Below, piece after piece: positions 26,380 to 34,925 of a stretch of 64,000 bases of DNA. Made by a program: the position numbers and the translations under genes. The notes below the pieces were generated by a model. The model was not told where the DNA came from. It did no database searches and was given only the letters and a program-made list of their open reading frames with translations. This stretch comes from an uncultured Bilophila sp. GTDB lineage: Bacteria > Desulfobacterota > Desulfovibrionia > Desulfovibrionales > Desulfovibrionaceae. Every line of letters starts with the position of its first letter. The stretch's first letter is position 1. The stretch spans positions 7,230 to 71,229 of the forward strand of contig CAJUHZ010000001.1 in assembly GCA_910585945.1 (NCBI GenBank). Direction: 5' to 3'.

Positions 26380-26733
26380 CTACGCAAGCTTGCTCTTGGC
26401 AAGCTCGACCAGGCTGGCGAAATCTTCCTTGGCGCGCACCGCGATATCGGCAAGCACCTTGCGGTTGAGCGCCACACCGGCCTGGCTCAGGCCGAACATC
26501 ATTTTGGAGTAGGAAAGCCCATGTTCGCGAGCGGCCGCGTTGATGCGCAGGATCCACAGCTTGCGAAACTCGCGCTTGCGCTGCTTGCGGCCGACAAAGG
26601 CGTACGCCAGCGAGCGTTCGACAGCTTCACGGGCCGTCCGGTACAGGCGGCTGCGCCCGCTCCGGAAGCCCTTGGCCATATCCAGATATTTCTTGTGCCG
26701 ACGGTGGGCAGCAAGACCTCTCTTCACACGCAT
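26380..26733 (-). CDS. rplT: 50S ribosomal protein L20
   Basis: A 117-residue ribosomal protein: MRVKRGLAAHRRHKKYLDMAKGF, RKREFRKLWILRINAAAREHGLSYSKMMFGL. The ATG follows GGAGGATTTCC. Gene order infC-rpmI-rplT-pheST is the standard one, but here the gap to rpmI is 320 bases because a repeat element lies in it. L20 often represses its own operon; no clear L20-binding leader was recognised. Confidence 0.97.
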   Translation of the reverse strand: MRVKRGLAAHRRHKKYLDMAKGFRSGRSRLYRTAREAVERSLAYAFVGRKQRKREFRKLWILRINAAAREHGLSYSKMMFGLSQAGVALNRKVLADIAVRAKEDFASLVELAKSKLA

Positions 26734-26927
26734 GGAAATCCTCCGATGCTTTGACGGCCCGACGAGGCGGAGATCATGCCAGACGGGCGCGGATTCGGGA
26801 CGGACCCTGCCCTGCGATCCGAACGGTGAACCGTTCGCCGTGCAGGCGTGCAAGGCCGAAAACGCGGGCTTGCGGCGTCACGCCGCCCGAAGCGGCGCGC
26901 CTTCCGCAAGTTCGCACATAAATCAGC

Positions 26928-27056
26928 TAGTGTCTAATTGCAAAAATTCTGCGAAGAATTTTTGCAGGATCGTTCGCGAAAAAACGTGGTTTTTCGCAAA
27001 TGAACCCGGCTACGCCGCCGCAAACCCCTTACGGATTTGTAGTGTCTTAGACACTA
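26928..27056 (+). repeat. MITE-like palindromic element, reference copy between rpmI and rplT
   Basis: A 129-bp element bounded by perfect terminal inverted repeats TAGTGTCTA / TAGACACTA. Inside are four more inverted repeats in a row: GCAAAAATTCT/AGAATTTTTGC, GCGAAAAA/TTTTTCGC, a GGC-tac-GCC stem, and AACCCC..ACGGATT. It has no coding capacity. A near-identical inverted copy is at 37061-37197 and diverged copies lie at 9478, 38601 and 41720. The rpmI stop codon TAG is the outermost TAG of the right end. Confidence 0.8.
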
Positions 27057-27251
27057 GGCGTAGGGCATCATCCGGCGCACGGCTTTCAGATTGGTTGAAT
27101 CCACCATCGCGCCCTGGCCCAGACGCATCTTGCGCTTGGCGTTTTTCTTGGTGAGAATGTGCCGCAGGTTCTGCCTGCGACGCTTGAATTTGCCGCTCCC
27201 GGTCGTGGAAAACCGCTTGGCGGCGCAACGTCTTGTTTTCAGTTTGGGCAT
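27054..27251 (-). CDS. rpmI: 50S ribosomal protein L35
   Basis: A 65-residue basic ribosomal protein: MPKLKTRRCAAKRFSTTGSG, then KFKRRRQNLRHILTKKNAKRKMRLG, ending RRMMPYA, the usual L35 terminus. The stop codon TAG belongs to the end of the adjacent repeat element, so the insertion joined exactly at the end of the reading frame. Cotranscribed with infC upstream. Confidence 0.97.
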   Translation of the reverse strand: MPKLKTRRCAAKRFSTTGSGKFKRRRQNLRHILTKKNAKRKMRLGQGAMVDSTNLKAVRRMMPYA

Positions 27252-27278
27252 CTTCCACTCCTGTGGGGTCTCTCACGG

Positions 27279-27301
27279 AAAAGGGGCACGACTCCCCTTT
27301 T
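27279..27301 (-). terminator. Hairpin between infC and rpmI, possible attenuator
   Basis: Eight-base-pair stem AAAAGGGG / CCCCTTTT with a seven-base loop. The U-run is within the stem and readthrough is expected, so an attenuator or processing site is more likely than a full stop. Confidence 0.4.
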
Positions 27302-27379
27302 TCATTTCATTCCGACGATTCGCCGGAAAAACTCTGCCTCTTTTTGCAGAGGGAATCAAGTCCCCGCTTCCGGGGAGGC

Positions 27380-27934
27380 TCAGGCCTTTTTCGGCAGCGG
27401 CGTCAGCAGCATTTGCAGGGTGCGGCCTTCGGCCTTCGGCTCCTGCTCCACCTTGCCGACTTCTTTCACGTCACTGATGATGCGCTCAAGAATGGCCAGC
27501 CCGCGATCCTTGTGGACGATTTCTCTTCCCCGGAAGAAAACGGTCACCTTGACGCGATCGCCGTCTTCAAGAAAGCGCCTGATATGCCGGACCTTGGTTT
27601 CAAAATCGTGATCGTCCGTTTTCGGACGGACCTTGATTTCCTTGATCTGCACAATGGTCTGACGCTTCTTGGCCTCTTGCTTCTTCTTTTGCGTCTCGTA
27701 CTTGAACTTGCCGTAATCCATGATCCGGCACACGGGCGGATCCGCGGCAGCCGCGACTTCCACCAGATCAAGCCCATGTTCCCTGGCCAGGGCAATGGCG
27801 TCATTCCGGCCCAGAATACCAAGCTGCTCACTGTCCGCGCCGATCACCCGCACTTCACGCGCACGAATCTGCTCGTTGCGGCGTACGCCATCCTGGGGCA
27901 TGTCCCGGCGAGGTTTGGCATTAAGAGAAGCGAT
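27380..27934 (-). CDS. infC: Translation initiation factor IF-3, probable AUC start
   Basis: Initiation factor 3: VRRNEQIRAREVRVIGADSEQLG, DPPVCRIMDYGKFKYE, VRPKTDDHDFETKVRHIRRFLEDGDRVKVTVFFRGREI. From the first ATG (27901) it has 173 residues but no good ribosome site. Eleven codons upstream, in frame, an ATC at 27934 lies seven bases after GGAGGG, giving 184 residues with the basic leader ASLNAKPRRD. Rare start codons (AUU in E. coli) are the known means by which IF-3 limits its own synthesis, so an AUC start is likely. The gene then overlaps the thrS end by 14 bases. Confidence 0.9.
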   Translation of the reverse strand: MASLNAKPRRDMPQDGVRRNEQIRAREVRVIGADSEQLGILGRNDAIALAREHGLDLVEVAAAADPPVCRIMDYGKFKYETQKKKQEAKKRQTIVQIKEIKVRPKTDDHDFETKVRHIRRFLEDGDRVKVTVFFRGREIVHKDRGLAILERIISDVKEVGKVEQEPKAEGRTLQMLLTPLPKKA

Positions 27935-29855
27935 AGCTCATCCCTCCACGTTTGAACGGTTCCGCGCAGTCTCCGGCGATCAGGGCGGCCGTTTCGGCCA
28001 CCGTCTTCACGCCGAGATTCTCGCCCGTGCGCAGGCGTACATTCATGCCCCCGGCCTCGACTTCCTTGTCGCCCACGACAAGGATGTAGGGGATCTTGGC
28101 AAGCTGCGCCTCACGCACCTTAAAGCCCAATTTTTCATTGCGCGTGTCGGCCTCCACCCGGAAGCCCTCGCGGCTCAGTGCGGCGCGCGCTTCCTCGGCA
28201 AAGGCGTTGTGCGCGTCCGTCACGGTCAGAATGCGGGCCTGCACAGGCGCAAGCCATGCCGGAAATGCGCCGGCGTAGTGCTCCGTAAGCACTCCGATGA
28301 AGCGCTCAAGCGAGCCGAGGATCGCCCGGTGAACCATGACGGGGCGGTGACGTTCCCCGTCCTGCCCGACATATTCAAGCGCGAAGCGATCGGGCAGGGT
28401 GAAGTCGCACTGAATGGTCGAGAGCTGCCACTCCCGGCCAATGGCGTCCGTCACCTTGACGTCGATTTTCGGCCCGTAGAACGCGCCGTCCCCGGCGTTG
28501 ACGGAGTACGAAAGTCCGGCCCGCTCCACCGCCTTGACGAGGGCGCTGGTGGCGCGCTCCCAATCCTCGTCGGAGCCTATGGCCTTCTCCGGCCGGGTGG
28601 AAATCACCACCCGGTACTCGAAGCCGAACAGGGCCATGAGATCCCGCACCAGGGCGATCACGCCGATGATTTCATCTTCCAGTTGCTCGGGCGCGCACAG
28701 GATATGCGCGTCGTCCTGGGTGAACTGGCGCACGCGCAACAGCCCGTGCAATACGCCGGACTTTTCGTGCCGGTGCACCACGCCAAGCTCGAAATAGCGC
28801 TGGGGAAGCTCCCGGTAACTTCGCAAATGCGCGTTGTAAATGAGCATGTGCGAGACGCAGTTCATCGGCTTGATGCCGTAGATATCGCCTTCAATCTCCG
28901 TGAAGTACATGTTTTCACGGTAATTGGCGTAATGGCCCGATTTTTCCCACAGTTCGCGCCGCAGGATCTGCGGCCCCTGCACAAGCTCGTACCCGCGCTT
29001 CAGGTGCTCCTTGCGGAGAAAGTCTTCCAGAATGGTGCGGAGCAGCATCCCCTTGGGGAGCCAGTAGACCATGCCGGGCGCGACATCCTCATGAAACGCG
29101 AACAGTTCAAGCTCTCGCCCGAGCTTGCGGTGATCCCGCCGTTTGGCCTCCTCAATGCGGTGCAGATGCTCCCTGAGTGCCCTGGCGTCGGCAAAGGCGG
29201 TGGCGTAAATCCGCGACAGCATTCTGTTCTTTTCATCCCCGCGCCAGTAGGCCCCGGCCACGGACAGCAGCTTGTACGCCCTGACCAGGCCCGTATGGGG
29301 GATGTGCGGCCCGCGGCAGAGATCCACAAAATCGCCGTTGCGGTAGAGCGTGATTGTCCCGTCTTCCAGATCCTTCGCCAGTTCCACCTTGTAGCTTTCG
29401 CCCATTTCGGAGAAAAGCCTGACGGCCTCGTCGCGCGAGACCTCGATCCGCTCAAAGGGCACGGCCGCCTCGACGATACGGGCCATTTCCGCTTCAATGG
29501 CGTCGAAATCTTCCGGCGTGAACGGGCGCTCGACATCGAAGTCGTAATAAAAGCCGTTTTCTATGGACGGGCCGATGGTCACCCGCGCGGCGGGGAAGAG
29601 TTTTTTCACGGCCGCGGCCATGACATGCGAGGCCGAATGGCGCAAAACGGCCAGGCCCTCGGGAGAATCGGCCAGAACAGGCGCAAGCTCGGTCGCCCCG
29701 GCGGGGACGGGCGCGCCAAGATCGAGAAGCTGTTCGCCCGCGCGGCAGGCAAGCGTTTCCTTGAACCTTTTGCCGCTGAGCGCCTGTTTGAGCACGTCTC
29801 CGCAGGTCGCGCCCGCGGACGCCGCGATCTCTTTTCCTTCCACCGAAATGTCCAT
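27921..29855 (-). CDS. thrS: Threonyl-tRNA synthetase
   Basis: A 644-residue class II synthetase with all domains: TGS-like N-terminus (MDISVEGKEIAASAGATCGDVL), editing domain with HSASHVMAAAVK, catalytic MVYWLPKGMLLRTILEDFLRKEH and QGPQILRRELWEKSGHYANYRENMYF, motif 3 HRAILGSLERFIGVLTEHYAG, and the C-terminal anticodon-binding domain. ATG at 29855 is favoured over a GTG one codon earlier. It is the first gene of the thrS-infC-rpmI-rplT-pheS-pheT run. Confidence 0.97.
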   Translation of the reverse strand: MDISVEGKEIAASAGATCGDVLKQALSGKRFKETLACRAGEQLLDLGAPVPAGATELAPVLADSPEGLAVLRHSASHVMAAAVKKLFPAARVTIGPSIENGFYYDFDVERPFTPEDFDAIEAEMARIVEAAVPFERIEVSRDEAVRLFSEMGESYKVELAKDLEDGTITLYRNGDFVDLCRGPHIPHTGLVRAYKLLSVAGAYWRGDEKNRMLSRIYATAFADARALREHLHRIEEAKRRDHRKLGRELELFAFHEDVAPGMVYWLPKGMLLRTILEDFLRKEHLKRGYELVQGPQILRRELWEKSGHYANYRENMYFTEIEGDIYGIKPMNCVSHMLIYNAHLRSYRELPQRYFELGVVHRHEKSGVLHGLLRVRQFTQDDAHILCAPEQLEDEIIGVIALVRDLMALFGFEYRVVISTRPEKAIGSDEDWERATSALVKAVERAGLSYSVNAGDGAFYGPKIDVKVTDAIGREWQLSTIQCDFTLPDRFALEYVGQDGERHRPVMVHRAILGSLERFIGVLTEHYAGAFPAWLAPVQARILTVTDAHNAFAEEARAALSREGFRVEADTRNEKLGFKVREAQLAKIPYILVVGDKEVEAGGMNVRLRTGENLGVKTVAETAALIAGDCAEPFKRGGMSYRFS

Positions 29856-29925
29856 CACCGCACCTTCGCTTGTACGTCTTCAGGGTCGGTTGCACGGTCG
29901 GACGCGCTTCGGCTTCCGGCCAATA

Positions 29926-29960
29926 CAAAAACAGGGCGGGAGGCCTAACCTCCCTCCCTG
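29926..29960 (-). terminator. Terminator of tRNA-Val transcript
   Basis: On the - strand, CAGGGAGGGAGG pairs with CCTCCCGCCCTG, followed by TTTTTG. It lies just downstream of the tRNA and upstream of thrS. Confidence 0.8.
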
Positions 29961-29971
29961 CATTTTTTTAA

Positions 29972-30047
29972 TGGTAGGCACGAGCAGACTTGAACTGCTG
30001 ACCCCTTCCGTGTCAAGGAAGTGCTCTGCCACCTGAGCTACGCGCCT
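29972..30047 (-). tRNA. tRNA-Val (anticodon GAC)
   Basis: The 76-base cloverleaf is complete. The acceptor stem AGGCGCG pairs with CGTGCCT, the D arm is GCTCAGGTGGCAGAGC, and the anticodon stem CTTCC/GGAAG holds the loop TTGACAC, so the anticodon is GAC. The T arm is AGCAG-TTCAAGT-CTGCT. The discriminator base is A and CCA is encoded. It reads GUC (and GUU) valine codons. Confidence 0.95.
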
Positions 30048-30071
30048 GTTCTTGTGCTTGAAGCAGGGTTG

Positions 30072-30100
30072 TTCCTACACGCCTTGCGCCGGGGCGTCAA
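30072..30100 (-). promoter_or_regulatory. Sigma-70-type promoter of tRNA-Val
   Basis: On the - strand TTGACG, a 17-base spacer and TAGGAA, ending about 25 bases before the mature tRNA 5' end. Confidence 0.6.
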
Positions 30101-30184
30101 GCTTTTTTCACATCTTTTTTCGCTTTCGCGCCAGATCCGGAACAAACGTCTTCACAAAGCCCATGCCCGCAATATGGGGAAATC

Positions 30185-30460
30185 CTACTTCACCGCGTCC
30201 TTCAGCAACTTGCCGGGCGTGAACTTCACGACGCGGGACGCAGGAATGATGCAGTCCTCGTTGGTGCGGGGGTTGCGCCCCTTGCGTTCGGCGCGCTCCA
30301 CCACCTTGAAGCTGCCGAACCCGGTGAAGGACACCGATTCTCCCTTTGCCAGGGTTTCGGACAGAACAGTCAGCGCCGCGTCCAGAAAGCTTTCCGTCGC
30401 GGCCTTGGTGGACAACCCGCTCTTCGCGTGGATTTTATCAACAAGATCTGCCTTGGTCAT
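30185..30460 (-). CDS. hup: HU-family nucleoid DNA-binding protein
   Basis: A 91-residue bacterial histone-like protein: MTKADLVDKIHAKSGLSTKAATESFLDA, SFTGFGSFKVVERAERKGRNPRTNEDCIIPASRVVKFTPGK. The beta-arm RNPRT segment inserts into the DNA minor groove. The ATG follows AGGAGAATCCT; upstream in-frame codons are rejected. It is a single-gene unit as far as can be seen. The HU/IHF choice favours HU by the lack of IHF-type arm residues. Confidence 0.94.
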   Translation of the reverse strand: MTKADLVDKIHAKSGLSTKAATESFLDAALTVLSETLAKGESVSFTGFGSFKVVERAERKGRNPRTNEDCIIPASRVVKFTPGKLLKDAVK

Positions 30461-30714
30461 AGGATTCTCCTTCTCTTGTTTGGCCTCGGGGAGGCCCGGA
30501 AACCCGGAACAGGACGGTTTTTCACGGCCGCCCCGCCGTCTCTGACTCCCGGCCGCCCCATGCCGCCGACATTCCCAATACCCGGCCGGAGTCATGAGGT
30601 CAACACTTTTCCCCAAATATCAAAGGCCTGCACCCTTCCGGATCCAGCCAGGCCGAAAAAATCCGGCCGCGGCGCGCGCCATGAAAACGCTGCCGAAAAA
30701 ACATGAAGGGACTT

Positions 30715-32235
30715 CTACTCCGGGGCAAACCATGTGTCCGGATCATACCCCGAGAGATCCTTGCCGCTCCAGCAGGCGTTCACGGCGTTCACCACAGACC
30801 GGAAGCTCTTCATGCGCTTGCGATCCACGGCCCGATCCCGCGGAACCACCAGCTTGTGCGGGTTGACGAACTTGCCCCGCTGCTTGATCCGGAAGTCGAG
30901 GTGCGGACCTGTGGCCGTGCCCGTGGCGCCCACATACCCGATGGTCTGCCCCTGGCGAACGGCCACGCCCGGGCGGATGCCCCGGGCGAAGCGCGACATG
31001 TGCCCGTACATGGATTCCAGCCCGCCCGAATGCCTGATGACGACCTGCTTGCCGTACCCGCCGGCCCGGCCGGCCCGCGAGACGACGCCGTCGCCCACGG
31101 CCATGATCGGCGTTCCGTGCGGCGCGCCGTAATCAATGCCCTGATGCGGGCGCACCTGACCATAGATGGGATGCCGCCGCGCCATGCTGTACCCCGAAGT
31201 CACGCGCAAAAAGGAAAGCGGCGCCTTGAGCAGCACCCGGTGCAGACTCTCGCCCCTGGCGTTGTAATAGGCGGACTTGCCGAACTCGTTGGGGAACATG
31301 TAGGCCTCATGCAGCTTGCCCTTGTTGGTGAAGCGCGCCCCGAGCAGCCGGCCGTATCCCTTGAACACGCCGTCCCGGCTGCGTTTTTCCACCAGGACTT
31401 CAAAGCTGTCCCCCACGCGCAGATCGGTGATGAAGTTGATTTCCGATCCGAACACGTCCGCCAGGGCAATGGCAAGACCAACGGTTTCCCCCATGCCGAC
31501 GACAGCTTCGGAAAGGTTGGTGGATATGGCCCCGTGCACGCGGACAAGTTCCGTCGTGTAGTCGATTTTTTCGATGGATGCGGAAAAAACATCCTCCGTC
31601 CGGCGGATCTCCAGGATTCTGTCGCCGTCGATTTCGTAACGAAAGGCGCGGAACGTGCCGTCGGCCGGATCGCGGATCACCGCGAAGGGATGCCCTGCCT
31701 TGATGTTTGTGAGGCTGTACAAGGGCTTGGCGGCATTCAGGGCCGCCGTATAGTCGTTGGCGTTCATCCAGGCGGCGAGGAGCTTGCCGGCGGAATCGCC
31801 TTTCAGAACCTCGCTGTGCAGAATTTCCCCCCGTTCCGGATCAAGCTCCACCGTGTAGCGGGGATTTTCCTCGAAAACGCGCGGTTCGTCCGTATCTCCC
31901 TCTTCCGTCTCGGCCGTTTCATCAGTCGCTTCAGTCGCATCGTCGGGCTGTTTTTCTTCCGAATCCGCCGCCTGATCTTCCTCAGCGGCATGAACGGCGG
32001 CAATGTCGGAAGAAAAAACCTCAATAACATGTTCGGGCGTGGGCCGACGGCTGCTCTCTCCGGAAGAGGCGTCGTCCCATTCGCCGCCGCGCACGCCGTC
32101 GTCGTGCCCGAGAACGACAAGCAGCGGGACGGGAAGACTCTGCCGGAACTCTTCATTCCAGCGGGCAAGAAAAAACAGCGTGGTCCAGACCACACACGCC
32201 GCGGCAACGCCGCCTACAATCCATTTTTTTTGCAT
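30715..32235 (-). CDS. M23-family murein endopeptidase-like protein, membrane-anchored
   Basis: A 506-residue cell-wall protein. Residues 5-25 form a single membrane anchor (WIVGGVAAACVVWTTLFFLA). An acidic, low-complexity linker rich in Glu, Asp and Thr follows (about 45-115). The middle region resembles the LysM/OapA-like and beta domains of MepM-type proteins. The C-terminal LytM/M23 zinc-peptidase domain has HQGIDYGAPHGTPIMAVGDG and HLDFRIKQRG, with the metal ligands H, D and H intact, so it should be active. It likely cleaves peptidoglycan cross-links in the periplasm. The ATG has AAGGAAGG upstream. Confidence 0.9.
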   Translation of the reverse strand: MQKKWIVGGVAAACVVWTTLFFLARWNEEFRQSLPVPLLVVLGHDDGVRGGEWDDASSGESSRRPTPEHVIEVFSSDIAAVHAAEEDQAADSEEKQPDDATEATDETAETEEGDTDEPRVFEENPRYTVELDPERGEILHSEVLKGDSAGKLLAAWMNANDYTAALNAAKPLYSLTNIKAGHPFAVIRDPADGTFRAFRYEIDGDRILEIRRTEDVFSASIEKIDYTTELVRVHGAISTNLSEAVVGMGETVGLAIALADVFGSEINFITDLRVGDSFEVLVEKRSRDGVFKGYGRLLGARFTNKGKLHEAYMFPNEFGKSAYYNARGESLHRVLLKAPLSFLRVTSGYSMARRHPIYGQVRPHQGIDYGAPHGTPIMAVGDGVVSRAGRAGGYGKQVVIRHSGGLESMYGHMSRFARGIRPGVAVRQGQTIGYVGATGTATGPHLDFRIKQRGKFVNPHKLVVPRDRAVDRKRMKSFRSVVNAVNACWSGKDLSGYDPDTWFAPE

Positions 32236-32400
32236 CAAACCTTCCTTGGGCGGCGTCACCGCCGCGCCGACTCTCTTTCGGGAGACAGCGTAGCCCGCTC
32301 CGGCCAAAAGAAAAAGACCATTTCCACATGCCGGAAGGGCTTGATGCAACGCAAGTTGTTCAATTTTTTGTTCTAATGGGAGCGGGTTAAAATCTTTGCA

Positions 32401-32425
32401 TCCTGCCGGCAATGTTCCGGCAGGA
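32401..32425 (-). terminator. Hairpin in the gatB-M23 spacer
   Basis: Perfect stem TCCTGCCGG / CCGGCAGGA with a seven-base loop. No U-run follows directly, so termination is uncertain. Confidence 0.35.
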
Positions 32426-32559
32426 ATCGGTTCGCGCATTTGAACGGAAAATCCGCTCCATGCCGACGGGCGAAATCAAACGCGCCGGGCGACAAGGCGG
32501 CGGCGCGTTTGTTGAGGACAAGAGCCGTAGTGTGAACACGCCCAGGTCAGCCCTCATCA

Positions 32560-32601
32560 AACGCCGTCCGCGAAAAACCGTTTCTTTCGGCCGACGGCGT
32601 T
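32560..32601 (-). repeat. Short hairpin repeat, second family, copy 2 (possible gatB terminator)
   Basis: Outer arms AACGCCGTC / GACGGCGTT enclose inner GCCGAAAG...TTTTTCGCG. On the - strand GGCCGAAAGAAACGG then TTTTTCGCGGACGGCGTT matches the copy at 22607. It lies 20 bases after the gatB stop. Confidence 0.5.
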
Positions 32602-32621
32602 GCAAGGCCGCAGAGAGAAGT

Positions 32622-34082
32622 CTATCCGTCCAGTCGCCTCCTGAGCGCCTCGTTGACCAGGGCGGGGTTGGCCTTGCCCTTCATCCGGCGCATGACCTGC
32701 CCGACGAAAAAGGCGGCCAACTTGGTTTTTCCGCCCCGGTAGGCTTCGACTTCAGCCGGATTTTCCGCCAGGGCCGCCTCCACCGCCGCCTCAATGGCCG
32801 CGGTGTCCGAAACCTGGACAAGCCCCCTTTCGCGGACGTACGCCTCGGGCATGACGCCGGAGGCGAAAAGATCGCTGAAAATGTCGTTCGCGATCTTTGC
32901 GCTGATGACGCCTTCATCCACAATGCGCGCCAGTTCGGCCAGAGCTTCCGGCCTGAAGGCCGCGCCAGCCGGTTCCTTGCCCTGACTCGGCCCGCGCGGA
33001 GCGGGTTCACGCTGGTTGAGTTCGCGCAGAAGCGGTCCAAGCATGAGGTTGGCTATCTTGCGCGGCTCCGGGTAGACCGCCACGGCGGCCTCGAAAAAGT
33101 CGGCCAGCGCTCTGTCGGCCACAAGGGTTTCCGCATCCTGCTCCGCGAGCTTCCACTCCCGCATGAAGCGGGCGCGCCGCGCCGCCGGCAGTTCCGGCAG
33201 AGAGGCTTTCCACGCTTCGAGCCGCTCCGGTTCAATGTGCACGGGCATGAGATCGGGATCGGGGAAGTACCGGTAGTCGTGCGCCTCTTCCTTGTCGCGC
33301 ATGGAGGAGGTGACGCCTTTCACGCTGTCGTAGAGCCGTGTTTCCTGCACCACGCGCTCGCCGTCTTCAAGAACGTCCTCCTGCCGGGAGATCTCGAATT
33401 CAATCGCGCGCTGCACATGGCGGAAGGAATTGAGGTTCTTCAATTCGGTGCGGGTGCCGAGGGCGCTTGCGCCGCGCGGACGGATCGACACGTTGGCGTC
33501 GCAACGAAAACTCCCTTCCTCCATGTTCCCGTCGCTGATCCCGAGGTGCACCACAATTGCATGGAGCGCCTTGAGATAGGCGACGGCCTCCTCCGCGCTC
33601 CGCATGTCCGGCTCGGACACGATTTCGATGAGCGGCACGCCGGCCCGGTTGAGATCGACGAAACTCCTGTCCTCCACGGCGGAGTGGATGTTCTTGCCCG
33701 CGTCCGTCTCCATGTGAATGCGGGTGATGCCGATGCGCCGCGTCTTTCCTCCGACATCAATGTCAAGGTGGCCGTGTTCGCACAGGGGGCGTTCAAACTG
33801 GGAAATCTGGTAGTTTACCGGCATGTCCGGGTAAAAATAGTTTTTCCGGGCAAAAACGGAGTCGTTGTTGATGGTGCAGCCAAGGGCGAGACCGGCCCTG
33901 GCGGCATACTCCACCGCGCGCTCGTTGAGCACAGGCAACGCGCCGGGCATACCGGCGCACACTTCGCACACGTTGGTGTTCGGCTCCACGCCAAAGGTGG
34001 TCGGGCAGGAACAGAACAGCTTGGATTCCGTACACAGATGAACATGCACTTCAAGGCCGATGACGGCTTCGTACTCGGACAT
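32622..34082 (-). CDS. gatB: Aspartyl/glutamyl-tRNA amidotransferase subunit B
   Basis: A 486-residue subunit of the GatCAB complex that converts Glu-tRNA(Gln) and Asp-tRNA(Asn) to the amidated forms. It starts MSEYEAVIGLEVHVHLCTESKLFCSC and has CEVCAGMPGALPVLN, KNYFYPDMPVNYQISQFE, RADAN-like FRCDANVSIRP and the C-terminal GatB/YqeY tail domain. The cysteines CSC..CEVC bind zinc. The ATG follows GGAGGGCGC. gatA and gatC are not in the window. Confidence 0.96.
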   Translation of the reverse strand: MSEYEAVIGLEVHVHLCTESKLFCSCPTTFGVEPNTNVCEVCAGMPGALPVLNERAVEYAARAGLALGCTINNDSVFARKNYFYPDMPVNYQISQFERPLCEHGHLDIDVGGKTRRIGITRIHMETDAGKNIHSAVEDRSFVDLNRAGVPLIEIVSEPDMRSAEEAVAYLKALHAIVVHLGISDGNMEEGSFRCDANVSIRPRGASALGTRTELKNLNSFRHVQRAIEFEISRQEDVLEDGERVVQETRLYDSVKGVTSSMRDKEEAHDYRYFPDPDLMPVHIEPERLEAWKASLPELPAARRARFMREWKLAEQDAETLVADRALADFFEAAVAVYPEPRKIANLMLGPLLRELNQREPAPRGPSQGKEPAGAAFRPEALAELARIVDEGVISAKIANDIFSDLFASGVMPEAYVRERGLVQVSDTAAIEAAVEAALAENPAEVEAYRGGKTKLAAFFVGQVMRRMKGKANPALVNEALRRRLDG

Positions 34083-34119
34083 GCGCCCTCCGCGCGCCCG
34101 CATCGCGCTCCCGCCGGGG

Positions 34120-34776
34120 CTACCCGCGCGGCGCGTACAACTGGGGGTTGAGGTTCGGATCATTATACATCTTGAACTGAAAATACACTCCGGGCCGCTT
34201 GGTTCCGGCCAGATATTCGGCCATCAAGCCCTGAACGGCCGCGGCCAGATCCTGGCGCTGTCTGTGCAGAACCGCGAGCTTCTCCCGGCAGGCGGCGATA
34301 TGGTCGGGGCTTGCGTCCTCACGCCGGGTCTGCTCCGCCATGTGCCAGATCTTGAGGCTGAGGATGGAAAGCCGGTCAATGGCCATGCCCGGCGATTCGG
34401 TGTTGTACGCCTCGGGACATGCCTCGGGCAGGTACGGCCGCAACAGCGCGACAAGGCAGGCGTCCACCCGTTCCATGCGATCGTTGCGTTCCTGGTTGAG
34501 CACGTCAATGCGCCGCTTGCAGTCGGCAATGACGGCGTCGTCCACATCGCGGCGACGGGCCGTATCTTCCACATGCCAGAGGCGGAAATTGCGCAGGTGC
34601 TGATCCAGCACAAGGGCGCGCAGGCTATTGGACAGAGCGCCGGGCGAAACCTCCGGCCCGGCAAGGGCGGGCGGCTCCGGCGCGGCGGGTTCTTCGGAAT
34701 GCCAGCGTTCCGTGGCTTCATCCTGAAGGGCGAAGCAATCGGAGAGCAAATCAGCGAGAGACGAAGGGAAAGTCAT
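34120..34776 (-). CDS. DUF4254 family protein
   Basis: A 218-residue predicted cytoplasmic, mostly helical protein. The pattern RNFRLWHVEDTARRRDVDD, IDVLNQERNDRMERVDACL and ESPGMAIDRLSILSLKIWHMAEQ matches an uncharacterised family often found near LPS and glycosyltransferase genes. No catalytic motif is known. The ATG at 34776 has only a distant AAGGAC; a GTG three codons upstream is an alternative start. It lies between nadK and gatB in one direction. Confidence 0.75.
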   Translation of the reverse strand: MTFPSSLADLLSDCFALQDEATERWHSEEPAAPEPPALAGPEVSPGALSNSLRALVLDQHLRNFRLWHVEDTARRRDVDDAVIADCKRRIDVLNQERNDRMERVDACLVALLRPYLPEACPEAYNTESPGMAIDRLSILSLKIWHMAEQTRREDASPDHIAACREKLAVLHRQRQDLAAAVQGLMAEYLAGTKRPGVYFQFKMYNDPNLNPQLYAPRG

Positions 34777-34925
34777 GCGGTGCACCAAGTCCTTACATTC
34801 AATGCCGTGAAACAGATCGGCCTGTTGCGGGAAAATGCCGCTCCCCGCCAGAAAAAAACGATTCTTGCGGCCGGATTCATGCCCGGGCAGAATTTTCTGC
34901 CGCGGGCCGGGGCCGCCCCGCAACG

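Larger units (their letters stand above)
32236..32621. other. Intergenic stretch between gatB and the M23 gene
   Basis: No gene is seen in these 386 bases. They contain a perfect 9-bp hairpin (TCCTGCCGG/CCGGCAGGA, 32401-32425) and a long hairpin of the second repeat family next to the gatB stop (32560-32601). Confidence 0.6.

Noticed and set aside
30086..30115. CTTG-CGCC..GGCG-CAAG followed by TTTTTT on the + strand as a terminator
   Set aside because: No + strand gene ends there; the same bases serve as the -35 region and upstream part of the tRNA-Val promoter on the - strand.
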